64,000 nt of DNA, taken from NCBI GenBank assembly GCA_030524175.1, contig JAUNHC010000002.1, positions 124,001 through 188,000 on the forward strand. Reading direction: 5' to 3'. The notes under the pieces are model-generated. The model was not told the origin of the DNA and did no database searches. It worked only from the letters and a program-made list of their open reading frames with translations. Shown piece by piece: positions 17,557 to 25,752 of the stretch. Source of the DNA: Eubacteriales bacterium. Its GTDB lineage: Bacteria > Bacillota > Clostridia > Lachnospirales > Lachnospiraceae. Positions within the stretch are counted from its first letter, which is position 1. Each line of letters opens with the position of its first letter. The position numbers were made by a program, and so were the translations under genes.

Positions 17557-17753
17557 TTTATATGAAGTCAGAATCTCTTTCAATCTTCCGGATGCTTTAT
17601 GGCGGAAGGGGCCTGTGCTCCCGCATGGACGGTCTTGTTTATCCTGCCGTTTATTGTAGCGGGAGTCTTATGGCTTCCAAGAGGTATGTTATTATGGTAT
17701 CACGTGTGATGTATTTTGTTTTTTATCCGCAGACATGCCTCGGTATGCATGAT
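17557..17753. other. stretch between convergent genes, possible gene remnant
   Basis: A short hydrophobic reading frame (VLFILPFIVAGVLWLPRGM, about 17625-17690, plus strand) lies in a frame without start or normal length. It may be a decayed membrane-protein gene. The longer open frame at 17532-17819 has no family resemblance and runs into the opposite gene. I cannot assign either. Confidence 0.25.
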
Positions 17754-18359
17754 CTAGTGTCGGGAAAAGGGCATTTGGATCAACCCTTTGATATCTTTTC
17801 CGCACCAGTAGTCAATTAACCAGAAGGCCTTTTCATCGGTGCTTACCACATGTAATGTTTTTAAATGTTCCTTCTCTTTATCGGTGATTTTCCGTTTTGA
17901 GTCTGCATAAGACATATTTCGCAGCAGGTCATCTGTGCTTTCCTTTACATCTGCCATATATGTATATAATTTTTCTATATTAAGCTTTCTTGAAAAGTCT
18001 GCAATCTGTTGTTTTTCAAGTTCGTTTCCTGTAGTGATAATAGGAGAAGAAGTGTATTCCTGATAGTTTCCTGAGAAGAAAATCTGCTCGTCACCTTTAA
18101 TAAGCGTATGAGCTACGATATCTTCGATACGGAAAATATGCCATATTGAGTAAGCAATTGTTTTGTTATGGTAGCCGTTGGCATTAATAAAAGGAATTGA
18201 ATTGTAGTCTTCTCTGCTTAATTCCTCTTTAAAGGAATATAATACATCAGCCAGCGATTGGCGCAAGCCTAAAAGGGTTTGGATACCTTGAGTAAATGTT
18301 GCTTCTTTTTTCAACTGCATCTGTATTATTTTATTTGATTCTGACCATTCTTTATTCAT
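17754..18359 (-). CDS. DinB-like four-helix protein, putative
   Basis: 201-residue soluble, helix-rich protein. TIAYSIWHIFRIEDIVAHTLI (residues about 68-88) resembles the metal-ligand helix of the DinB/YfiT superfamily, with its histidine and the RIED run. Further possible ligand histidines are near residues 158-168. Members include thiol transferases and stress proteins of unclear role, so no function is given. GGAGG nine bases before the ATG supports the start. It is a single gene convergent with the nucleoside hydrolase. Confidence 0.6.
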   Translation of the reverse strand: MNKEWSESNKIIQMQLKKEATFTQGIQTLLGLRQSLADVLYSFKEELSREDYNSIPFINANGYHNKTIAYSIWHIFRIEDIVAHTLIKGDEQIFFSGNYQEYTSSPIITTGNELEKQQIADFSRKLNIEKLYTYMADVKESTDDLLRNMSYADSKRKITDKEKEHLKTLHVVSTDEKAFWLIDYWCGKDIKGLIQMPFSRH

Positions 18360-18748
18360 TTCTAAGTACCTCCGCTTTTTTATCGGATAACTATTTTGTC
18401 AATACATAGATTGGATCAATTGCTGTATCAGAAGAATAACATGTAAGGCTTCTGAGTAATTTGATTTTTATGAAGCTCATGTCTGATTAAGTATATTTAA
18501 TTCTTCTAGAGTAAAGGTATATTCCTGTACATTATAATAAAACATACTGGCATCCGCGGCAATCACATATTGGTTTATTTTCATTCCTTTTCTTGTGTTA
18601 TCGTGATATAATCAAGGGGAAAGGCAGTAATATGGTTTTATATAACTGTTACAGGCTGTAAGCATGTATGGAAGAACATCAACTTAAAACTGTTATCAAC
18701 GAGCAGAGAAGCGGACTGTAAATATCCGCTGGGCCTGGGAGGTATGGT
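18360..18748. other. 389-base AT-rich gap between divergent genes
   Basis: Must hold the promoters of the DinB-like gene (minus) and of the secreted protein (plus). A stretch on the minus strand near 18585-18480 can be read as about 35 residues (MKINQYVIAADASMFYYN...), without a good ribosome site; I do not call it a gene. No repeats or RNA families recognised. Confidence 0.4.
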
Positions 18749-19393
18749 ATGAATAAAAAGATAATATTGTCAGCGATTATTCCGTGTTTAATGTTCAGCA
18801 ATGTGACGGCCATGGCAAAGGGGCCTGTTTACAATGTGGAAGCCCGGGAATCAGAAAAAAATGAAGAGATTGACAACTTCTATTATGATATTAAAGATGA
18901 AGAAGTTTTCCTGGACACATATTTTGGGGATGAGGACGTGGTGGAGATAAAGTCATCCTACACCATTGAGGGAGTTAAGTACAGAACGAATCTTTCTGAT
19001 TTCCATATAGGATTAGGTGATACAACTGTAAAGACTGTTATACTTGATGAGGGTATTACAGAAGTGAAAAATTCCATATTTGCTTTTACAGATGTCCAGA
19101 ATGTATTTTTTCCAAAAAGTATGTCAATTGTATATGATGATACATTAGGATATCTGCACCCAAAAGAGGATAATGAATATATCAAGATTTATTATGCAGG
19201 AACACAGGATGAATGGGAAAAGATATTTACAAAATATAAAAGCAAAAGGGTAAGGGATGCCATTGAAGAAAAAGATATAGGTGAGGTAGGAACTGCTCTT
19301 GCAGATAAACTGAACCAATTGATCGGTTCCGGTTACGATAGTTCCGAGTTTGAATATTATTTCGAAGCAAGTCCCGGGGATCTGCTTCAGTGA
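18749..19393 (+). CDS. secreted protein with LRR5/BspA-like segment
   Basis: 214-residue exported protein. Residues 1-23 are a signal peptide ending TAMAKG. After an acidic region comes one leucine-rich repeat type 5 unit (VKTVILDEGITEVKNSIFAFTDVQNVFFPKSM, broken here as VKTVILDEGITEV ... NVFFPKSM, about residues 95-130). IYYAGTQDEWEKI (about 150-163) is the run that follows LRR5 repeats in BspA-like surface proteins of gut Clostridia. Only one repeat is left, so this may be a trimmed relative; no cell-wall anchor is seen. GGGAGG precedes the start. Confidence 0.6.
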   Translation: MNKKIILSAIIPCLMFSNVTAMAKGPVYNVEARESEKNEEIDNFYYDIKDEEVFLDTYFGDEDVVEIKSSYTIEGVKYRTNLSDFHIGLGDTTVKTVILDEGITEVKNSIFAFTDVQNVFFPKSMSIVYDDTLGYLHPKEDNEYIKIYYAGTQDEWEKIFTKYKSKRVRDAIEEKDIGEVGTALADKLNQLIGSGYDSSEFEYYFEASPGDLLQ

Positions 19394-19446
19394 CATTTTA
19401 CTTGCAGGCAGTAAACAGCCGGATAACGGGAAAGGGCGGTGGAAAC

Positions 19447-19626
19447 ATGAAATTGCGCATCAGGAATAAAATCAAATCCCGTCTTGGATACCATAGGTAC
19501 CGCACATACAAAGACGAAATCCTCAAACCTTATCTGGAGTGTGAAAGGGAGTATAAGAAATGGGTTCGGAATCATCATGTCACAGAACTGGATTTGGAAC
19601 AGGAATTGTGGGAATATTATGGATAA
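19447..19626 (+). CDS. small basic/charged hypothetical protein
   Basis: 59 residues from the ATG at 19447, which follows GGGCGGTGG. Lys/Arg/Tyr-rich N-terminal half, acidic C-terminal half (HHVTELDLEQELWEYYG). No signal peptide or membrane segment. It lies 53 bases after the secreted LRR5-like gene and may be co-transcribed. Family unknown. Confidence 0.4.
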   Translation: MKLRIRNKIKSRLGYHRYRTYKDEILKPYLECEREYKKWVRNHHVTELDLEQELWEYYG

Positions 19627-19957
19627 GCATAAAGTAGTTTATGGAGGCAGTTAAAAAAATGCCGGTAGTTCAGGGGAAAAAGGAAGGATGCCGGAACCTC
19701 AGCGGCTCCGGCGTATGAAAAAGAAAAAGTGTATGTGAAAAAGCTTATCGCTTTGTTGAATAACAATATACCTGGAATTTGTGATGGATTTGTGATGAAC
19801 AGATGAAAGATTTGTAAAAATATGTTTACAAATAATTTATTTTGTTATCGATCACATCCGGATGTATGGGCTGTTAATTTTTCGGAAATAGAATATTAAG
19901 TTGTCTTTGCCTGAATAAATATCAAAACAGTGCAGATATTATAATTGAGGTGATAAA
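19627..19957. other. 331-base gap, nothing assignable
   Basis: Contains a GC-rich inverted repeat (GCCGGA...TCCGGC, about 19690-19716) without a T run on the plus strand, then AT-rich DNA that must hold the promoter of the 48-residue gene that follows. Confidence 0.4.
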
Positions 19958-20104
19958 ATGGACAAAGACAAACAAGAATTTTTAAACAGAAAAAAATCCA
20001 ATGAAAAATTTAATAGTATAACGCAAAAAGTAAAGCCGGAAAACCAGAACCAGACCCACAATGCCAGATCTGAGGCAGTGGAGCCTAAAATCCGTCAGGT
20101 ATGA
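19958..20104 (+). CDS. 48-residue hydrophilic hypothetical protein
   Basis: Short open frame with a good GAGGTG site six bases before the ATG. The product is very polar (MDKDKQEFLNRKKSNEKFNS..., rich in Lys, Asn, Gln) with no hydrophobic core, so probably disordered. Its ribosome-site context, GGTGATAAAATG, is the same as that of the small convergent gene at 20330-20545. No family recognised. Confidence 0.45.
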   Translation: MDKDKQEFLNRKKSNEKFNSITQKVKPENQNQTHNARSEAVEPKIRQV

Positions 20105-20234
20105 AGATATTTCCGGTCACGGAATCAACTGTTACAGAGGGACGGCATCTGAGAAATCAGATGCTTTTTCTGACCGTGATTTTATACAGAAATTATGGTA
20201 TAATGAGAACACTTAGCAAAGAATATTCAAAATA

Positions 20235-20275
20235 ATACCAGCCCGTCCTTTGTTGGAAGGAGAACGGGCTGGTAT
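20235..20275. terminator. hairpin between two convergent small genes
   Basis: Twelve-base perfect stem ATACCAGCCCGT (20235-20246) with ACGGGCTGGTAT (20264-20275), loop with a further CCTT/AAGG pairing. The T-rich flank is on the minus-strand side, so it mainly ends the gene at 20330-20545. Confidence 0.7.
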
Positions 20276-20329
20276 GCCTGGCCTTTGGGGCATGAGGCGT
20301 GAGAGGTTTGTGTGTGTTACACACCTGAG

Positions 20330-20545
20330 TTAGATGAGGTGCTGCACATCCTGTACCCTTCCGTCGAACATGGATTCTACATAATTGCGCATTTCGTTAT
20401 GGGAGGTCACCTGCCGTGCGCCTTGTATAACGGAATCCTGTTCCTGTTTGGAAAGATGGGAGAAACGGTTAAGGATATCAGAGTGCATAGCTAGCTCCAT
20501 CGTGAATCCGATGGGAAGTTCACGATTGTCTATCAAATTTTTCAT
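20330..20545 (-). CDS. conserved small cytoplasmic protein of unknown function
   Basis: 71 residues beginning MKNLIDNRELPIGFTMELAM, a start I recognise from small unnamed proteins found singly in many Clostridia genomes. The rest is one helical domain (NRFSHLSKQEQDSVIQGARQ) ending in an acidic/amide tail. A GGGGTG site six bases before the ATG and a downstream hairpin support a real monocistronic gene. Function unknown. Confidence 0.7.
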   Translation of the reverse strand: MKNLIDNRELPIGFTMELAMHSDILNRFSHLSKQEQDSVIQGARQVTSHNEMRNYVESMFDGRVQDVQHLI

Positions 20546-20635
20546 TTTATCACCCCAGAGCTAGTATTTGTTGAAACATAAAAGAATATACAAGGAAAAT
20601 AAAAAATTCAGCGGGAGAGAGCGGAGGTACTTAAG

Positions 20636-21643
20636 ATGATACGTTTTGCTACAATAGGCACAAATTTTATAACAAAAAATTTTTTGGAAGCAGCGGAGAA
20701 ATGCAGTGAGTTGTGTCTGTCCGGTGTTTATTCCAGAGGGGAGGACACAGCAATAAGCTTTGCAGAACAATACAGGGTTAATAAATGGTATACAGATTTA
20801 AATAAACTTGCAGAGGATAAAGAAATTGATGCTGTGTATATTGCCAGTCCCAACAGTCTTCACTGCGCGCAGGCAGTTTTGATGATGAATCACGGAAAGC
20901 ATGTTCTGTGTGAAAAACCAATCGCCAGCAATGGTGAGGAGCTTGAACATATGCTGGAAACGGCGAAGAAGAATGGGGTGGTACTTCTGGAAGCCATGCG
21001 CCCTGTATTTGACCCGGGGTTTAAGGCTGTGTGCGACAATCTCCCGAAGCTTGGAAAAGTACGCAGAGTGACTTTCCAGTTCTGTCAGTATTCCTCCAGG
21101 TATGACAAATATAAAAAAGGGATTGTAGAAAATGCTTTCCGGCCTGAGTTTTCCAACGGAGCGTTAATGGATATCGGAGTTTACTGTGTCCATCCCCTTG
21201 TAAAGTTATTCGGAATGCCTGAAAGTGTCCGGGCAGAAGCTGTTTTTCTGGATAATGGAGTGGACGGGGCAGGAACAATCCTGGCAGGTTATCCTGATAT
21301 GCAGGCTGAGCTTATTTATTCCAAGATTGCAGACGGCAGCCTTCCCAGCCAGATTCAGGGGGAAGAAGGAAATATGCTTATCCGGCAGATCCAGGATACT
21401 GTGGACATCAGGATCCAATACCGTAAGGGAGAGGAAGAAATCATCCCTGTGGAGAAAGAATCCAACAATATGTACTACGAGGCAGTGGAGTGGGCACGGC
21501 TTATCAACCAAGGTTTGTCAACAGAGGAATACGACTGCTGTTCCCTTATGGAGCTGTCTGTCATGGATGAGGCAAGAAAGCAGCTGGGCATTGTTTTTCC
21601 GGCAGACAAAGAAAAAAGATGGGAGATAGAAGTTGGAAAATAA
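20636..21643 (+). CDS. Gfo/Idh/MocA-family oxidoreductase
   Basis: 335-residue NAD(P)-dependent dehydrogenase. The N-terminal Rossmann domain (residues 1-120) carries the EKPIA motif in HVLCEKPIASNGEEL (about residue 92-106) with the catalytic lysine. The C-terminal domain has the family's open sheet and YCVHPLVKL. The nucleotide loop reads ATIGTNFITKNF, a GxxxxT/N variant common in these sugar or sugar-alcohol dehydrogenases. The MATE gene overlaps its end by 11 bases, so it is co-translated. Substrate unknown. Confidence 0.88.
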   Translation: MIRFATIGTNFITKNFLEAAEKCSELCLSGVYSRGEDTAISFAEQYRVNKWYTDLNKLAEDKEIDAVYIASPNSLHCAQAVLMMNHGKHVLCEKPIASNGEELEHMLETAKKNGVVLLEAMRPVFDPGFKAVCDNLPKLGKVRRVTFQFCQYSSRYDKYKKGIVENAFRPEFSNGALMDIGVYCVHPLVKLFGMPESVRAEAVFLDNGVDGAGTILAGYPDMQAELIYSKIADGSLPSQIQGEEGNMLIRQIQDTVDIRIQYRKGEEEIIPVEKESNNMYYEAVEWARLINQGLSTEEYDCCSLMELSVMDEARKQLGIVFPADKEKRWEIEVGK

Positions 21644-22973
21644 GAATTTTTACAGGTCGTTTTTTGCCATGTACATAGTTTTAGTACTGCAAAATGTCAT
21701 ATCTTTAAGTGTCAATCTGGCAGACAATATCATGCTGGGGGCATACAGCGAGGCATCCTTGTCCGGGGTGGCAGCGGTGAACCAGATTCAGTTTATTTTT
21801 CAGCAGCTTCTCACTGCCATCGGTGACGGCCTGGTGATCCTCTGCAGCCAGTATTGGGGAAAGAAGCAGACAGAGCCAATGAAGAAGATATCAGCTGTGG
21901 CCATGCGTACAGCTCTTGGTGTGGCTGTTGTGCTTTTTGTTGTGGTGAGTCTGTTTCCTGTTAATGTTGTAGGACTCTTTACCACTGATGGCGCCATAAT
22001 AGCCCAGGGAGTGGAGTATTTAAATATCATCCGTTTTACATATTTGTTTTTTGCAGTAACAATGACCCTTCTTGCCACAATGCGCAGTGTGGAGACTGTA
22101 AATATAGCCTTTTATCTTTCCGTATCTACATTGATCATTAACTGCGGAATTAATTATGTTCTCATATACGGGAATTTCGGGGCGCCCAGGCTGGGAGTGA
22201 GAGGTGCTGCAATAGGTACGCTCACTGCAAGGTTCGTGGAATGCGCTGTTGTACTGATCTATATTTGGAAAAAGGATGTACATCTGCATATAACATTAAA
22301 GGATTATTTGAAAATTGATAAAGTTCTCTGCAGAGATTATTTCCGTGTGAGCCTGCCTATGGTTTTTGTTCAGGGCTTGTGGGGGGTGAACACGGCAATG
22401 CAGACTGCTGTGCTGGGACATATGACAGCCAGCGCCATTGCCGCTAACAGTATGGCATCCACCTTGTTCCTGGTGGTGAAATCAACTGCAGTAGGCGCCG
22501 CCTCCACAGCCTCCGTGATCATAGGGAAGGCTATCGGAATGGGTGATATGAACGTGGTGAAAAAGTATGCCCGGCGGCTTCAGAAGATGTTTGTGGGCAT
22601 CGGAATCGTGTCGGGGATCATTTTGTTTTTTGTGAGGATACCTGTCCTGGGACTGTACGACTTGTCCCCGGAGACAAGAGATATGGCAAATACCTTTTTG
22701 ATCATCCTCAGCGTTGTCTGTGTGGGAATGTCTTATCAGATGCCTACCAATAACGGTATTATCCGCGGTGGCGGAAATGCCATGTTTGTGGTGAAGATGG
22801 ATTTGATCAGTATCTGGGGAATCGTTATGCCTTTGTCCTTTATTATGGCTTTTGTGGTAAAGGCATCCCCTGTTGTGGTAGTCTGCTGTCTTAATGCGGA
22901 TCAGGTATTTAAGTGTATTCCGGCTTTTCTTGAGGCCAATTACGGAAATTGGGTACGGAAACTGACAAGATAG
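21633..22973 (+). CDS. MATE-family efflux transporter
   Basis: 446-residue membrane exporter with twelve hydrophobic segments in two halves. LSVNLADNIMLGAYSEASLSGVA and FFRGGNAM-like IIRGGGNAM near residue 380 are typical MATE blocks. The start is TTG at 21633, inside the upstream gene and 8 bases after GGGAG; the first ATG (about 21670) would remove the start of the first membrane helix, so TTG is preferred. Drives drug or metabolite export with Na+ or H+; substrate not predictable. Confidence 0.88.
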   Translation: MENKNFYRSFFAMYIVLVLQNVISLSVNLADNIMLGAYSEASLSGVAAVNQIQFIFQQLLTAIGDGLVILCSQYWGKKQTEPMKKISAVAMRTALGVAVVLFVVVSLFPVNVVGLFTTDGAIIAQGVEYLNIIRFTYLFFAVTMTLLATMRSVETVNIAFYLSVSTLIINCGINYVLIYGNFGAPRLGVRGAAIGTLTARFVECAVVLIYIWKKDVHLHITLKDYLKIDKVLCRDYFRVSLPMVFVQGLWGVNTAMQTAVLGHMTASAIAANSMASTLFLVVKSTAVGAASTASVIIGKAIGMGDMNVVKKYARRLQKMFVGIGIVSGIILFFVRIPVLGLYDLSPETRDMANTFLIILSVVCVGMSYQMPTNNGIIRGGGNAMFVVKMDLISIWGIVMPLSFIMAFVVKASPVVVVCCLNADQVFKCIPAFLEANYGNWVRKLTR

Positions 22974-22992
22974 GCAAGAGGAGAAGTGTGAT

Positions 22993-23673
22993 ATGGAATT
23001 TCTGGAGATTGCAGAGTATCAGGAGATTATAACATTTATTATGGAGATGCTGGGCACGGTTGCCTTTGCTGCATCAGGAGCCATGGTTGGAGTGGGCCGG
23101 AAAATGGATATCTTCGGTGTCAGTGTGCTGGGTGTGGTAACCGCGGTGGGCGGAGGAATGATCCGTGATATTATCCTTGGGAATATCCCGCCCAGTGTGT
23201 TTCAGCACGCAGTGTATGCAGCGGTGGCTACCGTTACTTCCTGCCTGGTGTTTCTTGTTTTGTACTGGAACAGAGAGTTGCTGGAAGGCCGGTTCCGGGT
23301 CACATACGACAGGATAATGCTGGTCATGGACTCCATCGGTCTTGGGATTTTCACCGTGGTTGGTGTGAATACGGGGATTCAGCACGGTTATATCCGCCAC
23401 ACCTTTCTCCTGGTGTTTCTGGGGACTATTACAGGGGTTGGGGGCGGTCTTCTCAGGGATATGATGGCAGGTGTTCCGCCGTATATTTTTGTGCGCCATG
23501 TTTATGCCTGCGCATCTATCGTAGGCGCAATTGCCTGTGTATATATGTACCGCTATTTTGGGGCTGTGGAAGCTATGGTAGTGTCTTCGGGAGTGGTGAT
23601 CCTCATTCGTTATCTTGCGGCTCATTACCATTGGAATCTTCCAAGGCTTCAGCGTGAGGAAGAAGAGAAATGA
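22993..23673 (+). CDS. TRIC/YicG-type membrane channel
   Basis: 226-residue protein with two repeated three-helix units of the trimeric intracellular cation channel family (YicG/UPF0126). The duplicated glycine-rich motif appears twice: GVVTAVGGGMIRDIILGNIPP (about residues 50-70) and GTITGVGGGLLRDMMAGVPP (about 135-155). It lies 20 bases after the MATE gene with its own GAGGAG site. Bacterial members conduct K+/Na+ or small solutes; the role here is unknown. Confidence 0.88.
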   Translation: MEFLEIAEYQEIITFIMEMLGTVAFAASGAMVGVGRKMDIFGVSVLGVVTAVGGGMIRDIILGNIPPSVFQHAVYAAVATVTSCLVFLVLYWNRELLEGRFRVTYDRIMLVMDSIGLGIFTVVGVNTGIQHGYIRHTFLLVFLGTITGVGGGLLRDMMAGVPPYIFVRHVYACASIVGAIACVYMYRYFGAVEAMVVSSGVVILIRYLAAHYHWNLPRLQREEEEK

Positions 23674-23691
23674 TCCAGTTTCGGCAATAGA

Positions 23692-23737
23692 AAAACTACA
23701 GGCATCCGGTTAGATTTCCGGATGCCTGTAGTTTTTT
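23692..23737. terminator. bidirectional terminator
   Basis: Perfect 18-bp stem (23692-23709 with 23718-23735), A-rich before, T6 after, between the convergent YicG-type and amt genes. Confidence 0.92.
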
Positions 23738-23778
23738 GCCCTTAAAGGCAATTTATGGTTAGTTATTATGAGTGAGCC

Positions 23779-25518
23779 TTATTCATTGGGCAGTGTATCC
23801 TGAAGGGCGAGATAGCCTTCTTCCCCGGTACGTATTTTTACTACATTTTCAATGTCATAAACAAATACTTTACCGTCGCCGATCTGTCCGGTCTGAAGAA
23901 CTTTCTTAGCTGTCTCGATCACTGTCTGTACAGGTACAAGACTTACAACAATTTCAATTTTTACCTTTGGAAGAAGATTCATGTCCAGCTCAACGCCTCG
24001 ATAGTAGGATGGCGCCCCTTTCTGGATACCGCAGCCCAGGACGTTGGTGATGGTGATTCCGGTGACGCCGATGTCATTCATAGCCTGCATAAATTCATCC
24101 AGTTTATTCTGACGGGTGACAATCACCACCTTGGTCAGTTTATGGGTACCTTCTTTCGGAAATACGTCTGGGGCTTCTGTGGGAGCAGAAGCGGCTGTTC
24201 CGGGCTGTGGCATTGCTTTTGAAGTTCCCATGGGGATTGGGACTTTCACAAGACTGTCCTGGACCACGAAGTCACCGTAAGCGCTTGCAAGCCCATGTTC
24301 TTTGCTGTCAAGTCCGGCAATTTCTTCTTCGGAAGATACACGAAGACCAATGGTGTGTTTGATCGCCTGGAAGATGATAGTCATGGTAACTGCAACCCAG
24401 GCGATGGTAATGATGGTTCCCATAAACTGAACACCAAGACCATGGACTCCGCCCCCTGTAAAAAGTCCTTTCCAGTCTGTGCCGCTGCCGTCAGAGAAAA
24501 GTCCCACTGCCAGAGTGCCGAAAGCACCGCAAAGTCCATGGACACCAACTGCACCCACAGGATCATCGACCTTCAAAATTTTATCTACAAATTCAATGCC
24601 GAACACTACGATAAAGCCGGCCAGGATACCGATGATAGCTGCAAAGACAGGGGATACGGTGTCGCATCCTGCAGTGATAGCCACAAGTCCTGCCAGGGAA
24701 CCATTTAAGGACATGGAAACATCCGGTTTTTTATAACGGACCCAGGTGATAAGCATGACAGTGACAGTGGCTACGGCAGCTGCCAGGTTTGTTGTCACAA
24801 AAATCTTTCCTGCACTGACAATAGCATCCCCCTCCATACTGACAGTGGAAGCGCCATTAAAACCAAACCAGCAGAACCACAGAATAAATACACCTAAAGC
24901 ACCGATCGTCAGGTTATGTCCGGGAATAGCCTTGGACTTTCCGCTTTTGGAATATTTTCCTATACGAGGGCCAAGGATAAGAGCACCTACAAAGGCTGCT
25001 ACACCGCCCACCATATGTACGGCACAGGAACCGGCGAAATCGTGGAAGCCCATCCCGCTGATGAAACCGCCTCCCCAGATCCAGTGTCCTGATATGGGAT
25101 AAACAACCAGACTGATCAAAAGGCTGTAAATGCAGTAGGAGGAAAATTTAGTACGCTCTGCCATAGCACCGGATACGATGGTGGCTGAGGTGGCGCAGAA
25201 AACTGTCTGGAAGATTAAAAAGGCCCAGAAGGGAACACCATCTGGAAGCATGCCGTTTCCATAATTTGCTTCTGATGCGATTCCACCGATTTTTCCAAAG
25301 AATCCAGAGCCTGTACCAAACATGATACCAAAGCCGATCAGCCAGAAGGCAGGCGTTCCGATACAGAAATCCATCAGGTTTTTCATAATAATGTTGCCGG
25401 CATTTTTGGCCCGGGTGAACCCTGTCTCCACCATGGCGAAGCCGGCCTGCATAAAGAATACAAGTGCGGCGCCTAAAAGCACCCAGATTGTGTTTACGGA
25501 AGAAAATAATTCATTCAT
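23779..25518 (-). CDS. amt: ammonium transporter fused to a PII domain
   Basis: 579-residue fusion. Residues about 1-410 are an Amt channel with eleven membrane segments (FFMQAGFAMVETGF, WIWGGGF, GHNLTIGALGVFILWFCWFGFN). After a Pro/Ala/Thr-rich linker (about 415-455), residues 458-579 are a complete PII signal domain: B-loop TGQIGDGKVFVYD, C-terminal RTGEE, and T-loop YYRGVELDMNLLPKVKIEIVV. In E. coli PII the T-loop has tyrosine 51 for uridylylation; here that place is leucine 511, so this control is absent. The built-in PII probably blocks the channel according to 2-oxoglutarate/ADP/ATP. Leader with the AAAGGC hairpin at 25548-25587. Confidence 0.95.
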   Translation of the reverse strand: MNELFSSVNTIWVLLGAALVFFMQAGFAMVETGFTRAKNAGNIIMKNLMDFCIGTPAFWLIGFGIMFGTGSGFFGKIGGIASEANYGNGMLPDGVPFWAFLIFQTVFCATSATIVSGAMAERTKFSSYCIYSLLISLVVYPISGHWIWGGGFISGMGFHDFAGSCAVHMVGGVAAFVGALILGPRIGKYSKSGKSKAIPGHNLTIGALGVFILWFCWFGFNGASTVSMEGDAIVSAGKIFVTTNLAAAVATVTVMLITWVRYKKPDVSMSLNGSLAGLVAITAGCDTVSPVFAAIIGILAGFIVVFGIEFVDKILKVDDPVGAVGVHGLCGAFGTLAVGLFSDGSGTDWKGLFTGGGVHGLGVQFMGTIITIAWVAVTMTIIFQAIKHTIGLRVSSEEEIAGLDSKEHGLASAYGDFVVQDSLVKVPIPMGTSKAMPQPGTAASAPTEAPDVFPKEGTHKLTKVVIVTRQNKLDEFMQAMNDIGVTGITITNVLGCGIQKGAPSYYRGVELDMNLLPKVKIEIVVSLVPVQTVIETAKKVLQTGQIGDGKVFVYDIENVVKIRTGEEGYLALQDTLPNE

Positions 25519-25547
25519 AATAAAACTCCCTCTCTTTCCTTTTCATT

Positions 25548-25587
25548 GTAAAAGGTGCAGAAAATTTCTCTTCCGCGCCTTTACGAA
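25548..25587 (-). promoter_or_regulatory. amt leader: AAAGGC hexaloop hairpin overlapping a terminator
   Basis: Read on the minus strand: TTCGT (25587-25583), loop AAAGGC (25582-25577), GCGGAA (25576-25571), a 5-bp stem with two G-U pairs. Loop plus 3' arm also pair with the segment ending near 25549 to give a second hairpin of about 14 bp (one C-A mismatch) followed by TTTTAC. This is the weakest of the five leaders: its terminator has a short T run and no clear -35 box is visible. Confidence 0.6.
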
Positions 25588-25650
25588 TTAAATATATATG
25601 ATGTACGGGACAGAAGATATTTTCGCCCAGGCATCATAAATATATGTAAA

Positions 25651-25735
25651 ACAGGAGATATCTGCATCGTGTGATTAATGGATGAGGAAATCGATAATGA
25701 ATTATGAAGTAGAGTTCATAAAAGATATCCCCTGT
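25651..25735 (-). terminator. possible long-loop terminator of glnN
   Basis: Arms 25651-25663 and 25723-25735 pair at 12 of 13 positions with a 59-base loop; on the minus strand the second arm is followed by TTTTAC. It lies just after the glnN stop. Confidence 0.4.
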
Positions 25736-25752
25736 ATTTACCTTATGAAATT

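Noticed and set aside
17532-17819. 95-codon plus-strand frame as a gene
   Set aside because: Overlaps the end of the DinB-like gene, starts within a terminator-like hairpin and has no family resemblance; only a possible remnant is noted for this stretch.
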